Of a DNA stretch of 64,000 nt, positions 1-7,842 are shown piece after piece. The translations under genes were made by a program, and so were the position numbers. A model generated the notes under the pieces. The model saw nothing but the letters and a program-made list of their open reading frames with translations, did not search any database and had not been told where the DNA came from. Source of the stretch: Candidatus Binatia bacterium (lineage in GTDB: Bacteria; Desulfobacterota; Binatia; Bin18); the NCBI GenBank assembly GCA_022820725.1, contig JAJEFA010000003.1:97538-161537 (forward strand), given 5' to 3'. Each line of letters begins with the position of its first letter. The first letter of the stretch is position 1.

Positions 1-711
1 CCGTCCGCCCAGGACCTTCTGGCCCCGCTTCAGGCCCGGCAGCAGGTCATCACCGGTCTCCGTGGGCTGGCCAAGGTCTCGTATCGGGACGCACATGAGA
101 AGGGTTCTGCAACGCAGGCCGTTGCGCTTGCCACTCCTGACCGCTTTCGCCTTGAACTGTTCACACTCCTTGGTGTGGCCGCTATTCATACCTGTGATGG
201 GCAACAACTGGCCGCCTATTTGCCGCGCGATAAAGTCCTCTACCGAGGAGTTGCCAGCCCGTTCAATATTGCTCGTTTGACCCAGGTACTGCTCTCGGCG
301 CGCGAGATCACGCGCCTGCTGATGGGCTTTCCACCTTTTCCGGTGGAAGGTACGGTCGTACCGGTACGTCGTGAACCGGCTGGCACCTACCGGCTCGATT
401 TTCGTCGCCCGAATGGGAGCCTGACAACGCTACGGTTCGACTCGGCAACAAAGCGCCTCATAGGCTGGTCAGTCAGGGATGCGGCTGGGACACTCCAGGC
501 CCAAGGCGAGTTGAGCGACTATCGGCAGGTGCAGGATATCTTTTTCCCGTTTGCCATCAGCCTATCCGATGCGCAGAGAGCTCAGCAGGTCTCGCTTGCC
601 TATCAGGAAGTCTCGGTCGGTCCTATCCTGTCCGCTGCGCTCTTTCGTCTGGATACGCCCACGGGGGTGGAAGAGATTGATATTGATGCCTATCGTCTGC
701 ACAGCCCGTAG
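1..711 (+). CDS. LolA/LolB-like outer-membrane lipoprotein, 3' part (start outside window)
   Basis: The reading frame is open from base 1, so the gene begins before the window; about 236 residues are visible. The sequence reads like the LolA/LolB/DUF4292 fold: alternating strands that describe a lipoprotein-binding half-barrel (segments LRGLAKVSYRD, PDRFRLELF, YRLDFRRPNGSL, FPFAISLSD). Family members carry or receive lipoproteins in the periplasm. The N-terminus with any signal peptide is missing, so a periplasmic or lipoprotein location is inferred. It ends 16 nt before a palindromic repeat and converges on a small lipoprotein gene. The family call rests on pattern only. Confidence 0.5.
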   Translation, partial: PSAQDLLAPLQARQQVITGLRGLAKVSYRDAHEKGSATQAVALATPDRFRLELFTLLGVAAIHTCDGQQLAAYLPRDKVLYRGVASPFNIARLTQVLLSAREITRLLMGFPPFPVEGTVVPVRREPAGTYRLDFRRPNGSLTTLRFDSATKRLIGWSVRDAAGTLQAQGELSDYRQVQDIFFPFAISLSDAQRAQQVSLAYQEVSVGPILSAALFRLDTPTGVEEIDIDAYRLHSP

Positions 712-727
712 AGAGCGGGCTGGTATC

Positions 728-779
728 AAGAGTAAACGTGTCCTCCAGCAGCATGGAGATGTTGGACACGTTTACTCTT
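728..779. repeat. Palindromic 54-bp repeat family, copy 1
   Basis: Perfect 16-bp inverted arms (aagagtaaacgtgtcc / ggacacgtttactctt) enclose a 20-nt loop. It lies between two convergent genes, 16 nt after the first stop codon and 5 nt from the second. Read on the - strand the loop resembles the loops of the copies at 30494, 41277, 44178, 44961 and 47126. It could act as a bidirectional terminator. Confidence 0.85.
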
Positions 780-784
780 TCGGA

Positions 785-1237
785 TCAGTGCGTGGTCCCG
801 TCTCTTTTGAAGACCACCGCAAAACCGCGCCGGGCTAATGAAAACTTCCGGTCCGCAGATTGGGCGTAGCGTCCGAACTGTCCCTGTTTCTGTTGTTGTA
901 CCCAGTCCGGGAAGGAGTCTTCGATATTCATATGAGCGACTTCCTGGGGTGGCAATAATACGACGGCATCGGCTCCCACCTCGCAGGCTTTATCACGGAT
1001 CAGGGCGTTCATGCCTTCCAGCCCGTCAATTTCGTTCCCATAGGAAACAATATGGGCAAAGACGTCATACGGCTGGGTCGGGGGAGAGGTCAGCATACGC
1101 ACCGGGCAATCGACGGGACGCGCTTCCGGGTAGATAGGGGCAATGCGCTCCTCGATGGCAACAGGTTTTGCCGGGCGCATAAAACAGCCCGTGAGAAGAA
1201 TCAGCCCAACACCGAACCACCAAAATTGTGTACACAC
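785..1237 (-). CDS. Small putative lipoprotein
   Basis: A 150-residue protein with a short hydrophobic N-terminus ending in a lipobox-like LLTGC at about residues 14-18, which predicts signal peptidase II cleavage and lipidation. The mature part contains a segment (DGLEGMNALIRDKACEVGAD) resembling the small YbjQ/Rcs-type or DUF4156-like lipoproteins in which a conserved GAD turn precedes a strand (AVVLLP). No catalytic motif is visible. It is convergent with the upstream gene and separated from it by a palindromic repeat. Function unknown; an outer-membrane or periplasmic location is inferred. Confidence 0.6.
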   Translation of the reverse strand: MCTQFWWFGVGLILLTGCFMRPAKPVAIEERIAPIYPEARPVDCPVRMLTSPPTQPYDVFAHIVSYGNEIDGLEGMNALIRDKACEVGADAVVLLPPQEVAHMNIEDSFPDWVQQQKQGQFGRYAQSADRKFSLARRGFAVVFKRDGTTH

Positions 1238-1327
1238 GTTACTCCCCTTTTGTCGTATCCCCTACAGACTAGCGAGTAGCATAGAATGCTCCCGGTGTGG
1301 GTGCAAGTCTCGCACTAGCTCTCCGTT

Positions 1328-2494
1328 CTAGTCTCGGAGCAGTTTCCGGGCAATCACCCAACGATGAATCTCGGTTGGTCCTTCAAAAATCCGCATGGGC
1401 CGCAGACGGCGATAGATAAATTCAAGCGGCATTTCCTTGGACATGCCCATACCGCCGTGCATCTGCATGGCCCGGTCGGCCACCCGGGTGGCCATTTCCG
1501 TGGCAAACACCTTGAGCATGGAGGCTTCCTGGCGGACATCGTCTCCCTGGTCGAATTTCCAGGCCCCATGATGCACCATCAGTCGGGAGGCGTGGATATC
1601 GGTCGCCGAGTCGGCGATGAACCACTGAATGGCCTGGCGGTCGGCCAGTTTCTGGCCAAAGGTCACGCGCTGTTTGGCATACTCGACCATCATGTCCAGA
1701 CAGCGCTGCGCCAGCCCCACACACCAGCTTCCCATTTCCAGGCGTCGGACGGTCAGGCGGAGTTGCATAGGCGCAAAGCCCTGTCCGACTTCACCCAGGA
1801 CCTGGGAATCCGGGAGGGTCAGGTCTTCAAACACCAACTCCCAGGGCGCATGTCCGCCAATGACCGGAATCTGGCGTTGCAGCACCAGACCAGGGGTGCC
1901 TTTATCCACCAGGAAGGCCGTAATCCCGCCACGTGCACCCTTGCCCTTCTCCGTCACCGCCATGACAATAATGAAGTCAGCGATATGGGCGCGTGAGATC
2001 CAAATCTTCCGACCGTTGAGCACCCACTGGTCCCCTTTCTTAACGGCGGAGGTTTGCATGCCGGCTGGATCTGAGCCGGCTCCAGGCTCGGAAATGGCAA
2101 TGGCCGAATGCGCCTTGCCCTGCGCATACGGGAGGAGGTATTTCTCTCGCTGCTCGGGTGTACAGGTTTGCATCAGCATGTGCAGATTGGGCGCATCGGG
2201 CGGAAAGGTAAACGGCGTAATGGTCTTATACAGTTCCTCGGTCGCCAAACATTTCGGCAACGCCCCTAGATTCAACCCGCCAAATTCTTCGGGCACGTCC
2301 AACCCCCACAGGCCGGCTTCCTGGGCAACTGCCAGCAAACGTTCTTCGGCCTCGGGTGGCACCAAGTCTTCACCGGTCATGCCCTGCGTATCGCGCTCCA
2401 GGACCGTGGTCTCCAGCGGTATCAGTTCCTGACGCACGAAGCGGCGCACCGTCTCCTGCAACATGCGGTATTCTTCGGGCAGTTCAAAATCCAT
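1328..2494 (-). CDS. Acyl-CoA dehydrogenase
   Basis: A flavoprotein of 388 residues that would introduce the alpha-beta double bond into an acyl-CoA. N-terminal helical, middle beta and C-terminal helical domains are complete. The middle-domain signature AISEPGAGSDPAGM and the C-terminal IFEGPTEIHR, which carries the usual catalytic Glu before Gly, are both present. The start is set at ATG 2494 (MDFELPEEYRM), preceded by aaagga; the frame stays open for 44 more codons upstream, but those residues match nothing in the family. It stands alone, with the defence-type island beginning 200 bp upstream of it. Confidence 0.9.
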   Translation of the reverse strand: MDFELPEEYRMLQETVRRFVRQELIPLETTVLERDTQGMTGEDLVPPEAEERLLAVAQEAGLWGLDVPEEFGGLNLGALPKCLATEELYKTITPFTFPPDAPNLHMLMQTCTPEQREKYLLPYAQGKAHSAIAISEPGAGSDPAGMQTSAVKKGDQWVLNGRKIWISRAHIADFIIVMAVTEKGKGARGGITAFLVDKGTPGLVLQRQIPVIGGHAPWELVFEDLTLPDSQVLGEVGQGFAPMQLRLTVRRLEMGSWCVGLAQRCLDMMVEYAKQRVTFGQKLADRQAIQWFIADSATDIHASRLMVHHGAWKFDQGDDVRQEASMLKVFATEMATRVADRAMQMHGGMGMSKEMPLEFIYRRLRPMRIFEGPTEIHRWVIARKLLRD

Positions 2495-2695
2495 ACAACG
2501 TCCTTTCCGCAACAGACTGCCGGACAGCCTAGCAGGATCAGAAACGGAAATGCAGGGGTGACAGTGGGCGGCACTTGCGTTCCTGTATGCGGGGTGAATA
2601 GCTGAGAGCGAAAAAATCGAGTACATCCAGATTCCAGCTATTAGGGATGGGGGATGAATCGATGATACGTCACACTAGAAGCACAAGGGGCAACG

Positions 2696-3838
2696 ATGAC
2701 TAGTGGAAATTTCTTCGATGAAAGTACGGAGCAGTCAAAGGTAAAGTCTGCGATTGTAGCTAAGTATTTTGAGACGTGGGCGCGTGTCGTGATAAGCGCC
2801 CAAAATAGAAGCCGTCCGAATGCCGACAATAGAATCGCGTATATAGACCTGTTTGCCGGACCTGGCCGCTACTCGGATGGTACAATTTCAACACCGTTAC
2901 TCATTCTGGAGAAGGCCATCCAAGACGACGATATGAGGCAACGCCTCGTCGCAATCTTTAACGATAAGGACGAAAGAAATACGCAATCTCTGTCGGAAGC
3001 CATAAGCCGGTTGCCTGATGTGGATAAGCTTACACACCAGCCTCAAATCTTCTCCCAAGAAGTTGGGGAAAACATCATCGAAATGTTTGAGGAAATGAAT
3101 TTCGTCCCGACGCTCTTCTTTGTGGATCCGTGGGGCTACAGAGGTCTATCGCTTCGCCTAGTCAACTCGGTATTGAAAGATTGGGGATGCGACTGCATTT
3201 TCTTCTTCAACTACAACCGTATTAACATGGGCCTACACAATGACGCAGTACGAGAGCACATGAACGCGCTGTTCGGCGAGAGGCGAGCTGACAATCTACG
3301 AACACAGCTTGATCCTCTGACTCCCGAACAGCGCGAGTTGACCGTCGTTGAAGAGTTGTGCCAAGCGCTACGAGAATTGGGGCCTCAATATGTGCTTCCG
3401 TTTCGCTTCAAAAACGAACGGGGCTCGCGGACAAGCCATCATCTGATATTCGTGAGTAAAGGCTTCAAGGGTTATGAGATCATGAAGGAGATCATGGCTA
3501 GAGAATCGTCCGGCGCCGAACAGGGCGTCGCCAATTTCGAGTATAATCCTGTGGATGCTGAGATGGCTGCGCAGCAGCCACTATTGTTCAATTTATCGTG
3601 CCCCCTTGATGATCTAGGCGACATGCTGCTCCGTGATTTTTCGGGACAGAGACTCGAGATGATAGAGATTTACAAACGGCACAACATCGACCGCCCCTAT
3701 ATCAAGAAAAACTACAAGGATGTACTCAAGCAGCTGGAAGAACAGCAAAAGATCACGGCATCCCTACATCGAAGAGGAACATTTGCGGACTCGGTTATAG
3801 TAACCTTTCCCGATCATGAAGGAACAACGGATGGCTAG
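2696..3838 (+). CDS. tcmP: Three-Cys-motif partner protein TcmP
   Basis: A 380-residue protein matching TcmP, which is found paired with a three-Cys-motif (DUF5131, Gp37/Gp68-type) protein. The N-terminal half looks like a class I methyltransferase-type Rossmann fold: YIDLFAGPG at residues 49-57 and FFVDPWGY at 141-148 resemble SAM-binding motif I and a catalytic DPPY-like motif IV. The C-terminal third is helical and charged. A good Shine-Dalgarno (aagggg) lies 5 nt before the ATG. Its last codons overlap the start of the next gene by 8 nt (ATGGCTAG), implying translational coupling. It is the first gene of an AT-richer island, consistent with transfer. The biochemical activity of the family is not settled; methyl transfer is an inference. 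Confidence 0.88.
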   Translation: MTSGNFFDESTEQSKVKSAIVAKYFETWARVVISAQNRSRPNADNRIAYIDLFAGPGRYSDGTISTPLLILEKAIQDDDMRQRLVAIFNDKDERNTQSLSEAISRLPDVDKLTHQPQIFSQEVGENIIEMFEEMNFVPTLFFVDPWGYRGLSLRLVNSVLKDWGCDCIFFFNYNRINMGLHNDAVREHMNALFGERRADNLRTQLDPLTPEQRELTVVEELCQALRELGPQYVLPFRFKNERGSRTSHHLIFVSKGFKGYEIMKEIMARESSGAEQGVANFEYNPVDAEMAAQQPLLFNLSCPLDDLGDMLLRDFSGQRLEMIEIYKRHNIDRPYIKKNYKDVLKQLEEQQKITASLHRRGTFADSVIVTFPDHEGTTDG

Positions 3839-4592
3839 CAATTCGTCAATCGAATGGACCGAGGCGACCTGGAATCCGGTCACGGGCTGCACAAAGATCA
3901 GCACCGGTTGCAAGCACTGCTACGCCGAACGGATGGCCCGTCGTCTCCAGGCGATGGGGAATATCCGCTATCATGATGGGTTCAGGATGACGCTTCACGA
4001 AGACCTGCTCGCTGTACCACGAAGATGGCGCTCGCCGCGCACCATCTTCGTTAACTCTATGAGCGACCTGTTCCACAAGAATGTACCCGTCGGGTTTATC
4101 CAGCGGGTCTTCCGCGTGATGAATGAATGCCCACAGCATACCTTCCAAATACTCACCAAACGTGGTGGGCGTCTGAAATCTCTGGCAAACCTGTTGAATT
4201 GGACACCAAACATCTGGATAGGCGTCAGCGTGGAGAACGACCAGATGTACCATCGCATCTATGATCTCCATACGGTGCCTGCTGCCGTACGCTTCCTGTC
4301 CTGCGAACCGCTGCTCGGGCCGATCGAACACTTACCGCTGGCAGGTATACAGTGGGTGATAGTCGGCGGGGAGTCAGGACCAGGTGCACGGCCAATGGCT
4401 GTCGAATGGGTGCGGTCCATCAAAGACCAATGTCAACGTACGAACACCGCATTCTTTTTCAAGCAATGGGGTGGCGTCCAAAAACACCGGACCGGTCGCA
4501 AGTTGGATGGTCAGACCTGGGATGAAATACCGGAGTCTACCTCGTGGCGGACATGGCAGACAGAGCTACCGTCAATTAGGAAGCTGAGATAG
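3831..4592 (+). CDS. Three-Cys-motif DUF5131 protein (phage Gp37/Gp68 family)
   Basis: A 253-residue protein with the N-terminal signature [15 protein letters not shown] and a three-cysteine cluster C20-x6-C27-x2-C30. The spacing differs from the CxxxCxxC of classical radical-SAM enzymes although the rest suggests a related barrel: [39 protein letters not shown] and FFFKQWGG. The family occurs in phages and in bacterial islands next to TcmP. ATG 3831 is chosen over ATG 3816 because aagga lies 7 nt ahead of it and because family members start just before the SIEWT motif. The overlap with tcmP supports a joint function, possibly a nucleic-acid or nucleotide modification; that is inference. Confidence 0.88.
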   Translation: MASNSSIEWTEATWNPVTGCTKISTGCKHCYAERMARRLQAMGNIRYHDGFRMTLHEDLLAVPRRWRSPRTIFVNSMSDLFHKNVPVGFIQRVFRVMNECPQHTFQILTKRGGRLKSLANLLNWTPNIWIGVSVENDQMYHRIYDLHTVPAAVRFLSCEPLLGPIEHLPLAGIQWVIVGGESGPGARPMAVEWVRSIKDQCQRTNTAFFFKQWGGVQKHRTGRKLDGQTWDEIPESTSWRTWQTELPSIRKLR

Positions 4593-4654
4593 ACCGTCTG
4601 ATTTATGGACTGTATGGGCTGACGGCGGAGAAAATTGCGGCGGTGGAGAGGTAA
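4580..4654 (+). pseudogene. C-terminal scar of a restriction-modification DNA methyltransferase
   Basis: In the frame that overlaps the end of the DUF5131 gene there are 24 codons between two stops reading ...[17 protein letters not shown]... then AAVER and TAA. This closely matches the conserved last residues of type I/IIG/Eco57I-like N6-adenine methyltransferases (consensus IDxLVYxLYGLTxEEI). No methyltransferase body precedes it. It is best read as the leftover tail of a deleted modification gene at this site. Confidence 0.7.
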
Positions 4655-4766
4655 GGTGGATTGACTAACCGTCTGTAAGGAATAGGTGACATTGTTCTTG
4701 TATTTGTGTTGACTCTGTGTATCGGGCTTGCTGACAGTCCAGAAACATATTCACAGGAGGAATAAC

Positions 4767-5261
4767 GTGGCACGTCGAGCGTTTTACAGCTTCCATTATA
4801 ACCCTGATAACTGGCGGGCTTCGAAAGTGCGCAACATGGGTGTTGTTGAAGGCAATCGCCCGGCTTCTGATAACAATTGGGAAGAGGTAAAAAAAGGCGG
4901 TGACGCTGCAATCCAGCAATGGATAAATGGACAAATGAGCGGTAAATCCGTTGCCATCGTGCTCATCGGTTCAAAAACCGCTGGCCGCAAATGGATAAAC
5001 TACGAGATTAAGAAGGCGTGGAATGATGGCAGAGGACTTCTCGGAGTATATATTCACAACCTGAAAGATAAAAACGAAGAGCAATCAGCAAAGGGGCGGA
5101 ATCCCTTTGTTGGTTTCACTGTCGATGGAAAGAGTCTTTCCGCAATCGTTAAGGCGTATGACCCACCATATAGGACCAGCACTAACGTGTATAACTACAT
5201 CAAAGACAACCTCGCGGATTGGATCGAAACGGCTATTAGCATCAGAAACAATAACGGTTGA
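4767..5261 (+). CDS. TIR-domain protein of the DUF1863/ThsB type
   Basis: A protein of 164 residues that is essentially one TIR (DUF1863) domain, the fold of the Thoeris sensor ThsB. Visible blocks are ARRAFYSFHYNPDNWR at the N-terminus, SVAIVLIGSKTAGRKWINYE (residues 61-80) and GLLGVYIHNLKD. Glu80 in WINYEIKKAW sits where the catalytic Glu of NAD-cleaving TIR domains lies. The start is the GTG at 4767, because caggagg stands 6 nt before it and homologues begin MARRxFxSFHY; an in-frame ATG at 4728 lacks a Shine-Dalgarno. The next gene, 60 nt on, encodes a small membrane protein. The likely role is production of an NAD-derived signal on phage infection; this is inferred from the family. Confidence 0.9.
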   Translation: MARRAFYSFHYNPDNWRASKVRNMGVVEGNRPASDNNWEEVKKGGDAAIQQWINGQMSGKSVAIVLIGSKTAGRKWINYEIKKAWNDGRGLLGVYIHNLKDKNEEQSAKGRNPFVGFTVDGKSLSAIVKAYDPPYRTSTNVYNYIKDNLADWIETAISIRNNNG

Positions 5262-5321
5262 TGTGCCACGGAAACACTGATCGGTGAAACGTACTGCTAC
5301 TAAGAGCGTGAGGGTAAGCTC

Positions 5322-5747
5322 ATGAATGGCATGGAGAAAGTCGTCAAACACCTTGAGATGACCCAAGCCATAATCAACCGTTTGGGTAGTAACTCCTTCC
5401 AACTCAAAGGTTGGAGCATGACCCTCATTGTGGCTGCGATGGTACTAATTGCCCGATATAGCTTACAAAATCCATGCATCATCCTGACGTTTATCCTCCC
5501 CATTCTAGGGTTCTGGATTCTGGACGGATATTTTCTCTGGCAGGAAAGATTGTTTCGGCAGGTCTACGATGAGGTCAGGGGACAATCCGACACCGACTTC
5601 AAGATGGATGTGATGAAGCACAGGGACAAACCAAAATGCAGTTGGTTGTCTGCCATGTTTTCTGTAACGCTCGTTATTTTTTATGCGGTCGAGTTCGTGT
5701 TTATTCTTGCCACCTTCGCCATCCTTCAAATGGAGGTCCCGGCATGA
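5322..5747 (+). CDS. Small three-TM membrane protein partnered with the TIR gene
   Basis: A 141-residue protein with a short amphipathic N-terminus (KHLEMTQAIINRLGSNSF), TM1 at about residues 31-45, TM2 at 52-72, a charged cytosolic loop (about 73-108, starting WQERLFRQVYDEVRG) and TM3 at 110-135. I recognise this organisation (HLEMxQxxINRLxxNSFxLK then GYFLWQERLFR) as a widespread hypothetical family encoded next to DUF1863 TIR genes. No SIR2, SLOG or macro domain is present. It could be the membrane effector opened by the TIR product, as TM effectors are in other signalling defences; that is inference. Start at ATG 5322; ATG 5331 is also possible. Confidence 0.82.
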   Translation: MNGMEKVVKHLEMTQAIINRLGSNSFQLKGWSMTLIVAAMVLIARYSLQNPCIILTFILPILGFWILDGYFLWQERLFRQVYDEVRGQSDTDFKMDVMKHRDKPKCSWLSAMFSVTLVIFYAVEFVFILATFAILQMEVPA

Positions 5748-5830
5748 GACGGGGCTTTTTTGAAAAAAAGTAGTAGCGGGAAATTGAACGTATCGTTGAC
5801 GAACCCCAACCATACAAAGAGAGGCGCGAG

Positions 5831-7123
5831 ATGGCGAAGATTGAAGGCTTCAGAGTAAAAAACTTCAAATCGCTCAAGGACGTGGCTCTGGGTCGGTTGT
5901 TGACCCAACACAAAAATGAACCGCTCACGCCCATGACTGCGGTTATTGGCAAGAACGGGGTGGGGAAAAGCGCCCTGTTTGATGCGTTCGGATTTCTAGC
6001 GGATGCCCTGAAGTCCGGTGTTGAGGAGGCCTGTGACGCACGCGGACGTGGCGGGTTCGAGAGATTGCGGGCGCAGGGACAAACAGACCCTATCGAGTTT
6101 GAAGTACATTACAAAGCATCTGTTAATGCTCGGCCTATTAATTATGAGGTCAAAATCGAGGCAGACGAGTCCGGTCGCCCCCACGTGTTAAGCGAAGTAA
6201 TGGATGAAGAGCAGGAAAACGAAGTACCACGTTGTTTCCTTCTTCTCACAAAAGGTCGGGGCGTGGTGTGGAAAGGTAGCCAGGGGAGTCAAGTCTATGA
6301 AACAGCAGAAGGCTTCAACCTTCTGGAGGTTAGTAAATCGCTAGCAAGATCGATAATAAAAGAGAAAAAACTGGAAGAATTCAAGGACGCTGAATTCATC
6401 GAATTGGAGGACCGACGCAAGCTGGGCATTGCTACGCTCGGTGCGTTGAAACAACACCCGAGAATTGCCGCTTTTCGCCAATTCGTCGAAGGATGGTATC
6501 TCAGCTACTTCACCCCGAACGCGGCGCGTGGTCTGCCCCTTGCCGGTCCACAGCGACATCTCAATGTTCACGGCGACAACCTCAGTAATGTTGTGCAGTT
6601 CATGGAACGTGAGCACTCGGAGCGTTTCCAGTTCATGCTCAAAGAGATCGCCAAGAAAATTCCCGGCATAGACAGGATTGAAACGGAGAGAACCGCTGAC
6701 GACCGGTTGCTCCTCAAGTTCAACGATAAAGGCTTTCAGGACCCCTTTTATGCCCAGCAGATGTCAGACGGGACACTGAAGGTATTCGCCTATCTTTTGC
6801 TGCTTAATGATCCGACCCCGCCACCGTTCCTGTGTATCGAAGAACCGGAAAACGGTCTGTATCACAGGCTCCTGGAAACGCTGGCCCATGAATTCCGTGA
6901 ACACGCAAGCCACCAAGAAGACGGCTCGCAGGTTTTTATCACAACGCACCAGCCCTACTTCGTTAATGCGCTCGACCCGAAAGAGGTGTGGATTCTGGAC
7001 AAAGGGGAAGACGGCTTTTCAACGATCCGGCAGGCAAGCGACGATCCGGTTGTCAATAATATGGTCGCAGAAGGCTTGCCGTTGGGCGGCCTATGGTACA
7101 GCGATTACCTTGACGCGAGGTAG
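5831..7123 (+). CDS. SMC/ABC-type ATPase (AAA_21, OLD/AriA-like)
   Basis: A 430-residue ATPase with Walker A GKNGVGKS at residues 40-47, a signature-like MSDGTLKVFAYL, Walker B LCIEEPENG (Glu337/338) and an H-loop VFITTHQPYF. Between Walker A and the signature lies a helical and beta insertion rather than a long coiled coil, as in the AAA_21 ATPases of two-gene defence modules (AriA of PARIS, AbiLi, PtuA-type). It is followed after 4 nt by a TOPRIM protein, so the two are probably co-translated and act as sensor ATPase plus nuclease. The family assignment is firm; the defence role is inferred from the pairing and from neighbouring modules. Confidence 0.88.
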   Translation: MAKIEGFRVKNFKSLKDVALGRLLTQHKNEPLTPMTAVIGKNGVGKSALFDAFGFLADALKSGVEEACDARGRGGFERLRAQGQTDPIEFEVHYKASVNARPINYEVKIEADESGRPHVLSEVMDEEQENEVPRCFLLLTKGRGVVWKGSQGSQVYETAEGFNLLEVSKSLARSIIKEKKLEEFKDAEFIELEDRRKLGIATLGALKQHPRIAAFRQFVEGWYLSYFTPNAARGLPLAGPQRHLNVHGDNLSNVVQFMEREHSERFQFMLKEIAKKIPGIDRIETERTADDRLLLKFNDKGFQDPFYAQQMSDGTLKVFAYLLLLNDPTPPPFLCIEEPENGLYHRLLETLAHEFREHASHQEDGSQVFITTHQPYFVNALDPKEVWILDKGEDGFSTIRQASDDPVVNNMVAEGLPLGGLWYSDYLDAR

Positions 7124-7127
7124 TCGA

Positions 7128-7790
7128 ATGCACTTTGAGATACTTGTTGAAGACCAGTCTGGTAAGACGATGCTCGATATTCTGGTTCCGAAGATCATCA
7201 ACCAGCCGCATACTTTTGAGGTCAAAGCCTATAAAGGTGTCGGCCACATCCCCAAAAATCTCAGGAGTAGTACCGACGCGCGCAAGCGCCTCTTGCTTGA
7301 CCAACTTCCCAGATTGCTCGGGGGGTATGGAAAGACATTTGCCGGCTATCCTCTCGACTATCCGGCAGCGGTGATTGTGGTGTGTGACTTGGATGACAAA
7401 TGCCTGAAAGCGTTTCGACAAGAACTCTTTGCTATCCTGAATGCATGCGACCCAAAACCGGAGACCTGGTTCTGCATTGCCATCGAAGAGGGTGAGGCGT
7501 GGCTATTAGGCGATATTCTCGCGATTAAAGAGGCCTACCCGAATGCCAGAGACAACGTACTCAGGAGTTACGAAAATGACTCAATCTGCGGCACGTGGGA
7601 GCTTTTGGCCGACGCCGTTTTCAGCGGTGGCGCAAGTGGACTAAAAGACAGAGGCTGGCAGGTCGTCGGTAGAGAAAAATCGGTGTGGGCAGAGAAAATC
7701 ACTCCTCATATGAATGTCGATAACAACGCCTCTCCCAGCTTCCGTTATTTTCGAGAAAAGGTTCGGGGGCTGGCGCAGGCGGCGCCCTGA
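7128..7790 (+). CDS. TOPRIM-type (DUF4276-like) partner of the ATPase
   Basis: A 220-residue protein with a TOPRIM core: acidic Glu8 in EILVEDQSGKT, the acidic strand VIVVCDLDD with Asp87/89/90, and a downstream IEEGEAWLLGD block (residues 119-129) typical of DUF4276/RloB-like proteins. TOPRIM partners of ABC ATPases (AriB, OLD C-termini) are metal-dependent nucleases. ATG 7128 begins 4 nt after the ATPase stop with gagg just upstream; the frame is open further upstream but only inside the ATPase gene. It converges on trmFO and closes the island. The nuclease activity and its target are not shown by the sequence. Confidence 0.82.
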   Translation: MHFEILVEDQSGKTMLDILVPKIINQPHTFEVKAYKGVGHIPKNLRSSTDARKRLLLDQLPRLLGGYGKTFAGYPLDYPAAVIVVCDLDDKCLKAFRQELFAILNACDPKPETWFCIAIEEGEAWLLGDILAIKEAYPNARDNVLRSYENDSICGTWELLADAVFSGGASGLKDRGWQVVGREKSVWAEKITPHMNVDNNASPSFRYFREKVRGLAQAAP

Positions 7791-7842
7791 GACGGTTGTA
7801 GAATCAGAACCCGAACTGCCTCCATTCAAGGTCGAAAGACGC

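Noticed and set aside
1364..1996. Long + strand open frame opposite the first acyl-CoA dehydrogenase, and similar frames opposite topA, trmFO and MATE
   Set aside because: Antisense shadows of GC-rich genes without homology, Shine-Dalgarno or independent context.
3888..3920. Classical radical-SAM CxxxCxxC in the DUF5131 protein
   Set aside because: The spacing is C-x6-C-x2-C, so a standard radical-SAM label is not supported by the motif alone.
4728..4766. ATG start for the TIR gene
   Set aside because: No Shine-Dalgarno and no homology; GTG 4767 has caggagg at optimal spacing and matches the family N-terminus.
5831..7790. Canonical PARIS system
   Set aside because: The ATPase fits, but the TOPRIM partner looks DUF4276-like rather than DUF4435 (AriB), so only resemblance is claimed.
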